A stretch of 64,000 nt of DNA from Nocardioides marmoribigeumensis (GCF_031458325.1 NZ_JAVDYG010000001.1:1736001-1800000); one strand, 5' to 3'. Positions 51,879 through 60,283 are shown, counted from the first letter of the stretch. The notes: generated by a model from the letters alone, not told the origin. Made by a program: numbers and translations.

Positions 51879-52670
51879 TCAGCCGCGGAGGTAGTCCAGC
51901 TGGGCGCGGACGGAGAGCTCGGCCGCCCCCCAGAGGACGGGGTCGACGTCGGTGTAGACGTGCTCGACCACCTCGCGCGCGGTGGCGGAGGGGCCCAGGT
52001 CGGCGAGGGCGGCGCGGACCTGGTCGAGCCGCTGGGCGCGGTGGGACAGGTAGTGGTCCAGCGCCCCGAGGGCGTCGTCGATCACGGGGCCGTGACCGGG
52101 CCAGACCGAGGTCACCGAGCGGGCGGAGGCGAGCGCGTGCAGACGCTCCAGCGAGGAGAGGTAGGCGCCGAGCTTGCCGTCGGGATGGGCGACCACGGTG
52201 GTCCCGCGACCCAGGACGGTGTCGCCGGTGAGGACGGCCTGCTCCTGCGGGAGCACGAAGGACAGCGAGTCCGAGGTGTGGCCGGGGGTCCCGACCACGT
52301 GTACCTCGAGCCCGTCGACGGCCACCACGTCGCCGTCGTGCAGCCCCTCGGAGCCGAGGCGCCAGGCGGGGTCGAGCGCCCGGACCCCGCAGCCGACGGA
52401 CTCGGCGAAGGCGCGGGCCGCCTCGGAGTGGTCGAGGTGCCCGTGCGTCAGGAGTACGGCGGCCACGTCGCCGGCGACGGACCTCACCCGGTCGAGGTGG
52501 CCGGGGTCCAGCGGACCCGGGTCGACCACCACCGACCGCGACGAGGGGGTCTCGCGCAGCACCCAGGTGTTGGTCCCGTCGAGCGTCATCAGGTTGGCGT
52601 TGGGGGCGAGCACACACTCGGCCCGCGACCCGAAGGAGCCACCGGTCCAGGGCTCAGCCACGGCGGCCAC
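51879..52670 (-). CDS. Metallo-beta-lactamase-fold hydrolase
   Basis: A 263-aa hydrolase. The zinc motif THGHLDH lies near 76-82 (HxHxDH), with further ligands in GTPGHTSDS near 128, GDTVLG near 150 and WPGHGP near 190. It corresponds to Rv3677c; the reaction is unknown (thioester hydrolysis or glyoxalase-like). The N-terminal start is uncertain: GTG 52670 is proposed, GTG 52661 also possible. It overlaps the end of the upstream Nudix gene. Confidence 0.85.
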   Translation of the reverse strand: MAAVAEPWTGGSFGSRAECVLAPNANLMTLDGTNTWVLRETPSSRSVVVDPGPLDPGHLDRVRSVAGDVAAVLLTHGHLDHSEAARAFAESVGCGVRALDPAWRLGSEGLHDGDVVAVDGLEVHVVGTPGHTSDSLSFVLPQEQAVLTGDTVLGRGTTVVAHPDGKLGAYLSSLERLHALASARSVTSVWPGHGPVIDDALGALDHYLSHRAQRLDQVRAALADLGPSATAREVVEHVYTDVDPVLWGAAELSVRAQLDYLRG

Positions 52671-53559
52671 GGAGGCCCGGCACCTCGTCCAGCGACCGCC
52701 CCACCGACTCACCGAGCGCCACCAGCCGCTCGGGGAGCTCCAGGTAGCCCCCGTCGTCGTCGACCTGCATCTCGGGCAGGATCGGCGTCCGGTCCCGCGA
52801 GTCGGCCGACGCGATCGCCTCGGCGACCGAGGTGGCGGCGTACAGCTCCAGGCACGTGGCGTAGGTCGGCGGGAGCATCGCCAGCCGGTCGGCGTCGACG
52901 TCGGCGATGACCTCGCGGACGGGCTTCCACAGCACGTGCGAGGACTCGGTGGACACGTCGCGGGTGACCTGCCCCTCGGGCAGCGCGGCGACGAAGAAGC
53001 GGGTGTCGTAGCGCCGCGGCTCGAAGACCGGCGTGATCCACGAGCCCCAGAACCCCAGCAGGTCGGTGCGCAGCACCAGTCCGCGCTGCGCGAGGAACGA
53101 GGTGAAGGACAGCTCGCGCGCCTCGAGGGCGCGGCGGTCGGCCTCCCAGTCCTCCGCGGTGGTGTCGGCGACCACCGACGACGCGGTGGGCCCGGCGAGC
53201 AGCACGCCGGACTCCTCGAAGGTCTCGCGCACGGCGGCGCACACGAGCGCGCGGGCGTGCTGCTCGGTGGTGGCGAGCAGGGTCGCCCACTGCGAGGGGG
53301 AGGGACCGGCCCACCCGATCTCGTGGTCGAAGTCGCGCTGGTCGACCCCGCCGCCGGGAAACACGCAGAACCCGCCGGCGAACGCCATCTGGTCGACCCG
53401 GCGCAGCAGGTAGACCTCCAGCCCGCCCGGCTCCCCGTCCCCGTCGCGCAGCAGCACGACCGTCGAGGCGTCGCGGGGCTCGGCCACGGGCTGCCCGCTG
53501 TCGACGAACGTGCGCACGTGGTCCACGAACGCCTCGGGCAGGCGACGGGTCGGGTCCAT
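52654..53559 (-). CDS. Nudix hydrolase, NUDT19-like long form
   Basis: A 301-aa protein. The Nudix box is split by an insertion: FPGGGVDQRDFDHE near 67-80, then CAAVRETFEESGVLLAG near 104-120. This pattern is typical of the NUDT19/RP2 group (CoA or other acyl-nucleotide cleavage). Its ATG shares one base with the ridA stop (TGATG), so it is coupled to ridA. This gene has no counterpart in the remembered M. tuberculosis order. Confidence 0.9.
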   Translation of the reverse strand: MDPTRRLPEAFVDHVRTFVDSGQPVAEPRDASTVVLLRDGDGEPGGLEVYLLRRVDQMAFAGGFCVFPGGGVDQRDFDHEIGWAGPSPSQWATLLATTEQHARALVCAAVRETFEESGVLLAGPTASSVVADTTAEDWEADRRALEARELSFTSFLAQRGLVLRTDLLGFWGSWITPVFEPRRYDTRFFVAALPEGQVTRDVSTESSHVLWKPVREVIADVDADRLAMLPPTYATCLELYAATSVAEAIASADSRDRTPILPEMQVDDDGGYLELPERLVALGESVGRSLDEVPGLRGRRG

Positions 53560-54014
53560 CAGACCTCCACGACCAGCTCGACCTCGACGGGCGCGTCGAG
53601 CGGCAGGACGGCCACACCGACCGCGGAGCGGGCGTGGACCCCGGCGTCGCCGAAGACCTCCCCGAGCAGCTCGGAGGCGCCGTTGGCGATCGCCGGCTGG
53701 CCGGTGAAGGACGGGTCGGAGGCCACGAAGACGACGACCTTGACGATGCGCGCCACCTGGTCGACCGGCACGAGCGAGTTGACCGCCGCGAGCGCGTTGA
53801 GGGCGCACTGCCGCGCGCACTCGACGGCCTCCTCGGGCGAGACGGTCCCGCCGACCTTGCCGGTGTGCACCAGCGAGCCCGCGCGCAGCGGGAGCTGGCC
53901 GGCGGTGAACACGTGCGAGCCGGAGCGCACGGCAGGGACGTAGGCGGCCAGCGGTGCCGCGACCTCCGGGAGCTCCAGCCCGAGCTCGGCGAGCCGCTGG
54001 GTCGGGGTGCTCAC
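53559..54014 (-). CDS. RidA-family enamine/imine deaminase
   Basis: A 151-aa small trimeric-type enzyme. The N-terminal RLAELGLELPEVAAPLAAYVPAVRSGSHVFTAGQLPLR is the RidA-YjgF start of the long actinobacterial branch. RIVKVVVFVASDPSF and the AVGVAVLPLDAPVEVELVVEV end follow. The classical Arg near the C-terminus is not obvious, so deaminase activity is not certain. Corresponds to Rv3678c. GTG 54014 overlaps the DUF4177 stop by 4 bp. Confidence 0.87.
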   Translation of the reverse strand: MSTPTQRLAELGLELPEVAAPLAAYVPAVRSGSHVFTAGQLPLRAGSLVHTGKVGGTVSPEEAVECARQCALNALAAVNSLVPVDQVARIVKVVVFVASDPSFTGQPAIANGASELLGEVFGDAGVHARSAVGVAVLPLDAPVEVELVVEV

Positions 54015-54166
54015 TGCTTGGGCCGCTTGAGGTAGGCGACGAGGTTCTCGGGGTTCATCCCCGGGACGACCTGGACGAGCTCCCAGCCGTCCTCGCCCCA
54101 CGAGTCGAGGATGTCCTTGGTGGCGTGCACGAGCACAGGGACGGTGACGTATTCCCACTTGGTCAT
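54011..54166 (-). CDS. DUF4177 small protein
   Basis: A 51-aa protein, MTKWEYVTVPVLVHATKDIL, then DSWGEDGWELVQVVPG and NPENLVAYLKRPKQ. The WEYVTVP start and GWELVQV core are the DUF4177 pattern. It heads the ridA-Nudix-MBL operon. The start is leaderless (TAGAGT at 54178-54173, 6 nt spacing). In M. tuberculosis a small gene, Rv3678A, occupies this place. Function unknown. Confidence 0.85.
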   Translation of the reverse strand: MTKWEYVTVPVLVHATKDILDSWGEDGWELVQVVPGMNPENLVAYLKRPKQ

Positions 54167-54189
54167 GCCGCGACTCTAGGCAGGTCCGC

Positions 54190-55248
54190 TCAGGGGCGCG
54201 AGACCACCTCCGGGTCGAGCAGGCCGTCGACCGCCGCGAGGGCGTCGTTGGCGTCCCCGGCGGTGAGGTCGGCGCCGACCCACCTGCCCAGTCCGGAGAC
54301 CTCGCGGAACGGCCGGCCGCCCACCAGCACGGTGAGCCCGTCGCACCGAGGGTCGGCCCGGACCCGGCCGACCGCGTCGCGGAGCCCCGGCAGGTGGCAG
54401 GTCATGCTCGCCCCGAGGAGCAGCAGCGAGGCGTCGACCTCGACCGCCGCCGCGAGGACGTCGTCGACCGGGCACGACGTCCCGACGTACCTCACGTCCC
54501 AGCCGCGCTGCTGCAGCAGGTCGGTGACCATCCGCAGCCCGACCGAGTGCAGGTCACCCGGGGGCGTGGCCGCGACGAGGGAGAGGCCGAGCTGCGCCCG
54601 GCCCGCGAGGCGGGGGTAGAGCGCGTACATCGCCAGGTGGGTCACCGCCGTCGCCATGTGCTCCTGCGCCACGCTGAGCGCCCCGCGCTCCCAGAGCCGG
54701 CCGAGCTCCTCCTGCGCGGGGGCGATGAGGCCGAGGAGGACGTCGTGGACCGACCAGCCGGCGCCGGCCAGCGCCTCGACCAGGGCGATCGCCTCGTCGT
54801 GCCGGCCGGCGATCGCGTGCGCCAGGTAGTCCGCGGCGTCGCCGGACAGCGCGGCCAGCCCCTCGCGCTCGTGGCGGGAGGGCGTACGGCGCACCACGGC
54901 CGCGGCGGCAGCCTCGGCCGCCTCCACGTGGCGCACCACCGACAGCACCGTGAGCTCGTCGAGGTGCTCCCCCAGCACGAACGCCACCGCGGCACCGACG
55001 CCGGGCCCTCCGGACGGTGGGTCGACCTGCGCCCACCGGTGGGTCTCCCACAGCAGCTGCGGCACGAGGAGGTCGGGGGCACCGACCTCGAGGGAGACGT
55101 CGAGGGCGCACAGGTGCAGCTCGACGACCTCTCGGGCCCGGGCGGAGTCGGGGAGGCCGGTCAGCCTCACCACGCGGTCCGCCACCTGGGCCGGGGACAG
55201 GGCGAGGCGGGCGAGCGCCCACGAGGTCCACTCCGCACGGGACGTCAT
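54190..55248 (-). CDS. Cobalamin-binding sensor protein without DNA-binding domain (paralogue A)
   Basis: A 352-aa protein. Residues 1-115 form an all-helical domain not of MerR type (WTSWALARLALSPAQVADRV, then HLCALDVSLEVGAPDLLVPQL). A four-helix region follows with the photoreceptor-type W-x9-E-H motif (WERGALSVAQEH, about 186-197). A B12-binding Rossmann domain comes next with DLHSVG near 231 holding the lower-ligand His, LLLLGAS near 273 and VLVGG near 308. So it should bind cobalamin and may respond to light, but it has no DNA-binding part; output must be through a partner. ATG 55248 follows GGGAGGGG. It is the last of three tandem genes. Confidence 0.85.
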   Translation of the reverse strand: MTSRAEWTSWALARLALSPAQVADRVVRLTGLPDSARAREVVELHLCALDVSLEVGAPDLLVPQLLWETHRWAQVDPPSGGPGVGAAVAFVLGEHLDELTVLSVVRHVEAAEAAAAAVVRRTPSRHEREGLAALSGDAADYLAHAIAGRHDEAIALVEALAGAGWSVHDVLLGLIAPAQEELGRLWERGALSVAQEHMATAVTHLAMYALYPRLAGRAQLGLSLVAATPPGDLHSVGLRMVTDLLQQRGWDVRYVGTSCPVDDVLAAAVEVDASLLLLGASMTCHLPGLRDAVGRVRADPRCDGLTVLVGGRPFREVSGLGRWVGADLTAGDANDALAAVDGLLDPEVVSRP

Positions 55249-55327
55249 CGTCCGCCCCTCCCGCGTGCCCTCGCACGCGTCCCGATGCGCCCAGCGTCGC
55301 ACCGCCGCGCGCCACGGACAACGGTGT

Positions 55328-55363
55328 CTGGACCTGGACCTGGGCCTGGACCTGGACCTGGGC
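55328..55363 (+). repeat. CTGGAC/CTGGGC hexamer tandem repeat
   Basis: Six hexamers in the order CTGGAC, CTGGAC, CTGGGC repeated twice (an 18-bp unit in two copies). It lies in the 129-bp gap between paralogues A and B, within the leader of A. Confidence 0.75.
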
Positions 55364-55371
55364 GGGCCCGG

Positions 55372-55388
55372 CCGGGGTCAGACCCCGG
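55372..55388 (-). terminator. Palindrome overlapping the stop of paralogue B
   Basis: CCGGGGTC-A-GACCCCGG, perfect 8-bp arms around one base; the TGA of paralogue B lies in the centre. A GC-rich hairpin at a gene end suggests termination or transcript-end protection before the A gene, though the one-base loop would open in RNA. Confidence 0.45.
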
Positions 55389-56439
55389 TCGCCTCCTGGA
55401 GCGCGAGCAGCCCGGCGGCGGCCTCGAGCGCCTCGCGGGCGTCGGTCGCCACGAGGTCGGCGCCGACCCACTCGCCCAGGCCGGGGGCGTGGCGGAACGG
55501 CTCACCGCCGACCAGCACCGCGACGCCCTGGCAGCGCGGGTCGGCGCGCACGTGCTCGACAGCAGCCCGCAGACCCGGCAGGTGGGCGGGCATGCTCGCG
55601 CCCAGCAGGAGCAGAGTGGCCCCGGCGGTGACGACGGCCTCGACGAGGTCGGCCACCGGGCAGGACGCCCCGACGTACTGGGTGTCCCAGCCCCTCAGCT
55701 GCAGCAGGTCGGTGACCACGCGCAGCCCGATCTCGTGCCGGTCGCCGGGCGGCGTCGCGGCGACCAGCGTGCGGTCGAGCCGCGGCTGCTCGAGGAACAG
55801 CGGCTGGAGCGCGGACATGGTGACCTGCGTGACCGCGGTCGCGACGTGCTCCTGGGCGACGCTGACCACCCCCCGCTCCCAGAGGCGCCCGAGCTCGAGC
55901 TGGGCCGGCGCGAGCACCTCGAGCAGCACGTCGGCGACCGACGAGCCGTCGGCGACCAGGGTCAGGACGTGCTCGATCGCGCGCTGCTGGTGCCCGGCCA
56001 CGGCATGGCCGAGATAGGTCTGCACCGGAGCCGTCAACCCGGACAGCCCGCCCCTCCCGCGCAACGACCAGCTGCGGCTCTCCAGCGCCCGGGCGGCGGC
56101 CTCGGCCGCGCCGACGTGGCGTACGACGGCCGCGAGCGTCAGCTCGTCGAGCCGTTCCGCGAGCGTGGCGTGGACGGCGTCGTGGACCGGGACGACGCGG
56201 GGGGCCGAGGTGACCTGGGGCCGGCGGGTCAGCTCCCAGCGCAGCTGGGGGACGAGGAGGTCGGTGCACCCGAGGTCGAGGCTGACGTCGAGGGTGGCGA
56301 GGTGCAGCTCGACGATCTCCCGGCCCTCAGGGGTGTCCGGGAGGCCGGTGCGAGCCAGCACCTGCTCCGCGAGCCCCGCAGGGTCGCTGTCCACGCGGCT
56401 CAGGGCCCACGAGGTCCACGCGGCCGGCACGACCGTCAT
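55378..56439 (-). CDS. Cobalamin-binding sensor protein (paralogue B)
   Basis: A 353-aa paralogue of the previous gene, with the same start (AAWTSWALSRV) and layout. The helical N-terminal domain (HLATLDVSLDLGCTDLLVPQL) comes first; the W-x9-E-H motif is WERGVVSVAQEH near 186; the B12 site is DRHEIG near 232, LLLLGAS near 274 and VLVGG near 309. ATG 56439 is chosen from an AAGGAG site and by alignment with paralogue A; a GTG 18 bp earlier overlaps that site. Same transcription direction as its neighbours. Tandem retention of two such proteins suggests heterodimers or tuned responses. Confidence 0.85.
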   Translation of the reverse strand: MTVVPAAWTSWALSRVDSDPAGLAEQVLARTGLPDTPEGREIVELHLATLDVSLDLGCTDLLVPQLRWELTRRPQVTSAPRVVPVHDAVHATLAERLDELTLAAVVRHVGAAEAAARALESRSWSLRGRGGLSGLTAPVQTYLGHAVAGHQQRAIEHVLTLVADGSSVADVLLEVLAPAQLELGRLWERGVVSVAQEHVATAVTQVTMSALQPLFLEQPRLDRTLVAATPPGDRHEIGLRVVTDLLQLRGWDTQYVGASCPVADLVEAVVTAGATLLLLGASMPAHLPGLRAAVEHVRADPRCQGVAVLVGGEPFRHAPGLGEWVGADLVATDAREALEAAAGLLALQEATGV

Positions 56440-56549
56440 CGCGACTTGCTCCTTCACCCGACCGCTCCCACCCGATGGACGCGGCCCTCCCGGGGCTCAC
56501 TGTCGCACCACTCACCCCTGCGGCACAACGGACCGGGCCGGGCGGAGGG

Positions 56550-57578
56550 TCATTCCCCGGCGAGCCCCGCGGCCGCACCGACGGCCCCGGAGAGCCCGCC
56601 GCAGCCGCGGTCGGCGCCCAGCCGGGCCGCGAGGGTCGGGACGGCCCCGAAGCACCGTCCGAGGGCGAGCACCCGGGCCGCGGGCGCGGTCACGCGCACC
56701 GCGGCGACGCGCTCGCGGACCAGGTCGAGGTCGGCGGCGCGGTCGGCCTGGAGGACGACCACCTGGGCGTCGTGGGCGAGTGCGGCCTTGGCGACGGTCT
56801 CGGCACAGGCGTCGTCGGCGACGGAGTCGACGCGCCAGCCGGCGCCCTCGAACACCATGCGCGGCAGGCCCGCACGCCAGCCCGCGGGCAGGCGCGGCTC
56901 GGTGAGGAGCACGCGCCGGCTGACGGCCGGGAAGGACAGGTCGGGGGCGACCACGCTGAAGAGGAGGGTGCGCAGCATCTCCTGCTGGCGCTCGGACTCC
57001 GCGCGCGGCAGCGGGGCCTCGTCCTGGCGGGCGACGAGCGCGTCGTGGAAGGGCACGAGCACGTCCTCGAGGAGCGCGCGCGGTGTGCAGCCGTCCTCGA
57101 TCGCGTGGACCACCTCGGCGCGGGCCTCGGCGTGGTGGCCGCCCTCGACGTGGTCGAGGAGCTGTCGGACCAGCTCGCGCGCCCGCGCCTCGGGCGTGCG
57201 CTCGGAGGGGTCGGGGCGGCGCTGCCCGCCGATGAGCACGGTCTGGCTGACCAGGGTGTCGACCAGCACGCGGGTCTCGGGGTCGACGTGCCGGCCGAGG
57301 ACGTCGCACAGGCTGCGCAGGAGGCGCGCCCGGTCGACGCCGGGACCCATCTCGGCGAGCCGGTCGCGGGAACGGGCGAAGTGCTCGGCCAGGAGGGCCG
57401 GGGCGTCGTAGGCCAGCGCCGCGTCGAGCGAGTGGTAGTAGTCGACGGCGAGGTCGGCGAGCGGGGCGCGCACCTGCTGCGGGAGCGCGGAGGTCACCTC
57501 CGCCACGACCGTGTCGAGGTCGGCGTCGGCCCGGCGCAGGGTCCGCGAGCCCCACGATGTCTCTCCCACGTCGACCAC
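56550..57578 (-). CDS. Divergent relative of the cobalamin-sensor pair (paralogue C)
   Basis: A 342-aa protein with the same order. The N-terminal helices (DYYHSLDAALAYDAPALLAEHF) align by eye with HLCALDVSLEVGAPDLLV of A. A central four-helix segment (LLEDVLVPFHDALVARQDEAP) matches the region before W-x9-E-H, and a C-terminal Rossmann-like half has AQVVVLQADRAADLDLV. The W-x9-E-H and the B12-ligand DxHxxG are both missing, so it probably cannot bind cobalamin and may be an output or decoy partner. GTG 57578 or 57569 could be the start. Domain naming is inference. Confidence 0.75.
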   Translation of the reverse strand: MVDVGETSWGSRTLRRADADLDTVVAEVTSALPQQVRAPLADLAVDYYHSLDAALAYDAPALLAEHFARSRDRLAEMGPGVDRARLLRSLCDVLGRHVDPETRVLVDTLVSQTVLIGGQRRPDPSERTPEARARELVRQLLDHVEGGHHAEARAEVVHAIEDGCTPRALLEDVLVPFHDALVARQDEAPLPRAESERQQEMLRTLLFSVVAPDLSFPAVSRRVLLTEPRLPAGWRAGLPRMVFEGAGWRVDSVADDACAETVAKAALAHDAQVVVLQADRAADLDLVRERVAAVRVTAPAARVLALGRCFGAVPTLAARLGADRGCGGLSGAVGAAAGLAGE

Positions 57579-57677
57579 CCTGCTGCACCGGTCACCGGTT
57601 CAAACCCGGCCACGCAGGAGTCGGGACGTACCTCCCGCAGGTCGGGACGAAGTGACCGCGGGTCGGTCGCCGCCGGG

Positions 57678-58304
57678 CTAGGCCAGGGGTGGCTCGGTGG
57701 CGTCCTCGACCTGCTCGCGGGTCACGCCGGGGGCGCACTCGACCAGGACCAGCCCGTCGGGCGTGACGTCGATGACCGCGAGGTCGGTGATGATGCGCTG
57801 CACGACGCCCTTGCCGGTGAACGGCAGCGAGCACTCGTCGACGATCTTGTAGGACCCGTCGCGGGCGGTGTGCTCCATCAGCACGATGACCCGCTTGGCA
57901 CCGTGGACCAGGTCCATCGCCCCGCCCATGCCCTTGACCATCTTGCCGGGGATCATCCAGTTGGCGATGTCGCCGTGGCGGCTGACCTGCATGGCCCCGA
58001 GGATCGCGGCGTCGATCTTGCCGCCGCGGATCATGCCGAACGACGTGGCGGAGTCGAAGAAGCTCGCGCCCCGCCGCAGCGTCACGGTCTCCTTGCCGGC
58101 GTTGATCAGGTCGGCGTCGACCGCGTCCTCGGTCGGGTAGGCGCCGACCCCGAGGATGCCGTTCTCCGACTGCAGCACGAGCTCGACGTCGTCGTCGACG
58201 TAGTTGGGCACCAGGGTCGGCAGCCCGATGCCGAGGTTGACGTAGGAGCCGTCGGTCAGCTCCGAGGCCGCCCGGGCGGCCATCTCCTCGCGGGTCCAGC
58301 TCAC
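57678..58304 (-). CDS. scoB: 3-oxoacid CoA-transferase subunit B
   Basis: A 208-aa beta subunit. The catalytic Glu is in [10 protein letters not shown] near 46-52; [31 protein letters not shown] and [22 protein letters not shown] are typical. With subunit A it moves CoA from succinyl-CoA to acetoacetate or a related oxoacid. GTG 58304 overlaps the stop of subunit A by 4 bp. It precedes the paralogue-C gene by 99 bp. Confidence 0.95.
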   Translation of the reverse strand: MSWTREEMAARAASELTDGSYVNLGIGLPTLVPNYVDDDVELVLQSENGILGVGAYPTEDAVDADLINAGKETVTLRRGASFFDSATSFGMIRGGKIDAAILGAMQVSRHGDIANWMIPGKMVKGMGGAMDLVHGAKRVIVLMEHTARDGSYKIVDECSLPFTGKGVVQRIITDLAVIDVTPDGLVLVECAPGVTREQVEDATEPPLA

Positions 58305-59107
58305 TGCGCACCTCCGGGGGTCTCGACAGGCTCGACCGCCGAGGGCCGCACGGTGCGCTTCTCGATGCGCTTGTCGGCAGCCTGCTCGGGCGTGAGCGGG
58401 ACGACCCGCTGCACGAAGACGCCCGGGGTGTGGATGGAGTCGGGGTCGAGCTCGCCCGGCTCGACCAGCTCCTCGACCTCGGCGATCGTCACGCGACCGG
58501 CCATCGCGGCGAGGGGGTTGAAGTTGCGCGCCGACTTGTTGAAGACCAGGTTGCCGTGGCGGTCGCCCCGCCAGGCCCGCACCAGCCCGAAGTCGCAGGA
58601 GATGGCCTGCTCGAGCACGAACTCCAGCGGCCCGTCCGGGGTCTCGAAGGGCCGGACCTCCTTGAGTGGCGAGGCGACCGCGATGCTGCCGTCCTCGGCG
58701 TACCTCCAGGGCAGCCCGCCCTCGGCGACCTGCGTGCCGACCCCGGTGCGGGTGTAGAACGCCGCGATGCCCGAGCCCCCGGCGCGCAGGCGCTCGGCCA
58801 GGGTCCCCTGCGGGGTCAGCTCGACCTCGAGCTCGCCGGAGAGGTACTGCCGGGCGAACTCCTTGTTCTCCCCGACGTACGACGACACCATGCGTCGGAT
58901 CCGCTTCTCCCGCAGCAGGCGGCCCAGGCCCCAGTCGTCGACGCCGCAGTTGTTGGAGACCGCCTCGAGGTCCTTGACGCCGGCCTGGAGCAGGGCGTTG
59001 ATCAGCACCGACGGGATGCCGCACAGCCCGAACCCGCCGACCGCCAGCGAGGCGCCGTCACCGATGTCCGCGACCGCCTCGACGGGGTCCCGCACCACTT
59101 TGTCCAT
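58301..59107 (-). CDS. scoA: 3-oxoacid CoA-transferase subunit A
   Basis: A 268-aa alpha subunit. [16 protein letters not shown] near 26-41, [13 protein letters not shown] and [10 protein letters not shown] are the class I CoA-transferase hallmarks. FYTRTGVGT and the [12 protein letters not shown] segment follow. Leaderless start: TAAGGT at 59120-59115, 7 nt before ATG 59107. A dispersed 18-bp repeat (58320-58337) lies in its last codons, encoding part of VEPVETPGG. Together with subunit B it interrupts the conserved order shared with mycobacteria. Confidence 0.95.
   Translation of the reverse strand: MDKVVRDPVEAVADIGDGASLAVGGFGLCGIPSVLINALLQAGVKDLEAVSNNCGVDDWGLGRLLREKRIRRMVSSYVGENKEFARQYLSGELEVELTPQGTLAERLRAGGSGIAAFYTRTGVGTQVAEGGLPWRYAEDGSIAVASPLKEVRPFETPDGPLEFVLEQAISCDFGLVRAWRGDRHGNLVFNKSARNFNPLAAMAGRVTIAEVEELVEPGELDPDSIHTPGVFVQRVVPLTPEQAADKRIEKRTVRPSAVEPVETPGGAQ
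58320..58337 (+). repeat. Dispersed 18-bp repeat inside a coding region, copy 2
   Basis: GTCTCGACAGGCTCGACC, the same unit as at 33855-33872. Here it overlaps the 3' end of scoA on the opposite strand, encoding VEPVET. Confidence 0.7.
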
Positions 59108-59193
59108 GCCCAGCACCTTAGGGGGTCGCCCGCGCGGGACCGTGAGGCTCTTCACGCCCGGAAGGGTGCTCCGCGCCGCTAGGCTCGATCACC

Positions 59194-60210
59194 GTGAGCG
59201 ACCCCTCCGCGAAGAGCCGCACGAGCGACTGGCCCCACGTCGAGCTGCACGTGGTCAGCGGCAAGGGCGGCACCGGCAAGACCACCGTCGCCGCGGCGCT
59301 GGCGCTCGCGCTGGCCTCCCGCGGCAAGCAGGTGCTGCTGTGCGAGGTCGAGGGACGTCAAGGCATCGCCCAGCTGTTCGACGTGCCCCCGCTGCCCTAC
59401 GAGGAGCGCCGCATCGCCCAGGGTCTCGACGACGGCGGCGACGTCTACGCCCTCGCGATCGACGCCGAGTCGGCGATGCTGGAGTACATCCAGCTCTACT
59501 ACCGCATGGGCAACCGCACCGCCAAGGTCCTCGACCGCTTCGGCGTGCTCGACTTCGCCACCACGATCGCCCCCGGCCTGCGCGACGTGCTCCTCACCGG
59601 CAAGGTGTTCGAGGCCGTCGAGCGCAACAGCCGCAACAAGGGCGCGCGGGTCTACGACGCGGTCGTCCTCGACGCGCCCCCGACGGGCCGCATCGCGCAG
59701 TTCCTCAACGTCAACGGCGAGTTCGGCGACCTCGCCAAGGTCGGCATGGTGCGGGGCCAGACCGAGCGGGTGATGAGCCTGCTCAAGTCGCGCCGCACCG
59801 CCGTGCACCTGGTGACCGTGCTCGAGGACATGCCGGTCCAGGAGACCGCCGACGGCGTCAAGGAGCTGCGCGGCCACGGGCTGCCGGTCGGTGGCGTCGT
59901 GGTCAACCTGACCCGGCCCGCCGAGCTCGACGACGAGTCGCGCGAGGCCGCCCTCGCCGGGAGGCTCTCGGCCGAGGCCACCGGCGCCGACCTGTCCAAG
60001 GCCGGTGTCGACGTCACCGACGAGCTGGTCGAGGGCCTGCTCGAGGAGGCCACGGCGTACGCCGAGCGGCGGGGTCTCGAGGACCGCCAGCGTGAGCGCA
60101 TCGCCGAGATCGACGTCCCGTCGTACGAGCTCCAGCGGCTGCCCGACGGCATCGACCTGGGTGGCCTCTACGAGCTGGCCGAGGACCTCCGAGAGCAGGG
60201 GATGGCCTGA
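59194..60210 (+). CDS. ArsA/GET3-like anion-transporting ATPase, first of pair
   Basis: A 338-aa P-loop ATPase of the ArsA/GET3 fold. Deviant Walker A GKGGTGKTT is at residues 23-31, switch I-like region VYDAVVLDAPPTGRIAQFL near 155, and VVVNLTRPAE near 230. No metal-binding CxC motif is present. It corresponds to Rv3679. Mycobacterial pairs like this are heterodimers linked to redox/electron-flow control and, by fold, to membrane-protein handling; arsenite pumping is unlikely. GTG 59194 is leaderless (TAGGCT 59180-59185). Confidence 0.93.
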   Translation: MSDPSAKSRTSDWPHVELHVVSGKGGTGKTTVAAALALALASRGKQVLLCEVEGRQGIAQLFDVPPLPYEERRIAQGLDDGGDVYALAIDAESAMLEYIQLYYRMGNRTAKVLDRFGVLDFATTIAPGLRDVLLTGKVFEAVERNSRNKGARVYDAVVLDAPPTGRIAQFLNVNGEFGDLAKVGMVRGQTERVMSLLKSRRTAVHLVTVLEDMPVQETADGVKELRGHGLPVGGVVVNLTRPAELDDESREAALAGRLSAEATGADLSKAGVDVTDELVEGLLEEATAYAERRGLEDRQRERIAEIDVPSYELQRLPDGIDLGGLYELAEDLREQGMA

Positions 60211-60211
60211 T

Positions 60212-60279
60212 GAGCGAGCGCAGCGAGCGAACCGACACGTCATGCGTGGCTCCGTCGCCGAGCGCAGCGAAGGCGGTGG
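60212..60279 (+). repeat. REP-like element between the arsA-like pair
   Basis: GAGCGAGCGCAGCGAGCGA (60212-60230) begins 2 bp after the first gene's stop. A spacer follows, then CCGAGCGCAGCGA and GGCGGTGG (60258-60279) ending 4 bp before the second gene's ATG. The layout matches 47246-47307. Confidence 0.7.
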
Positions 60280-60283
60280 ACGC

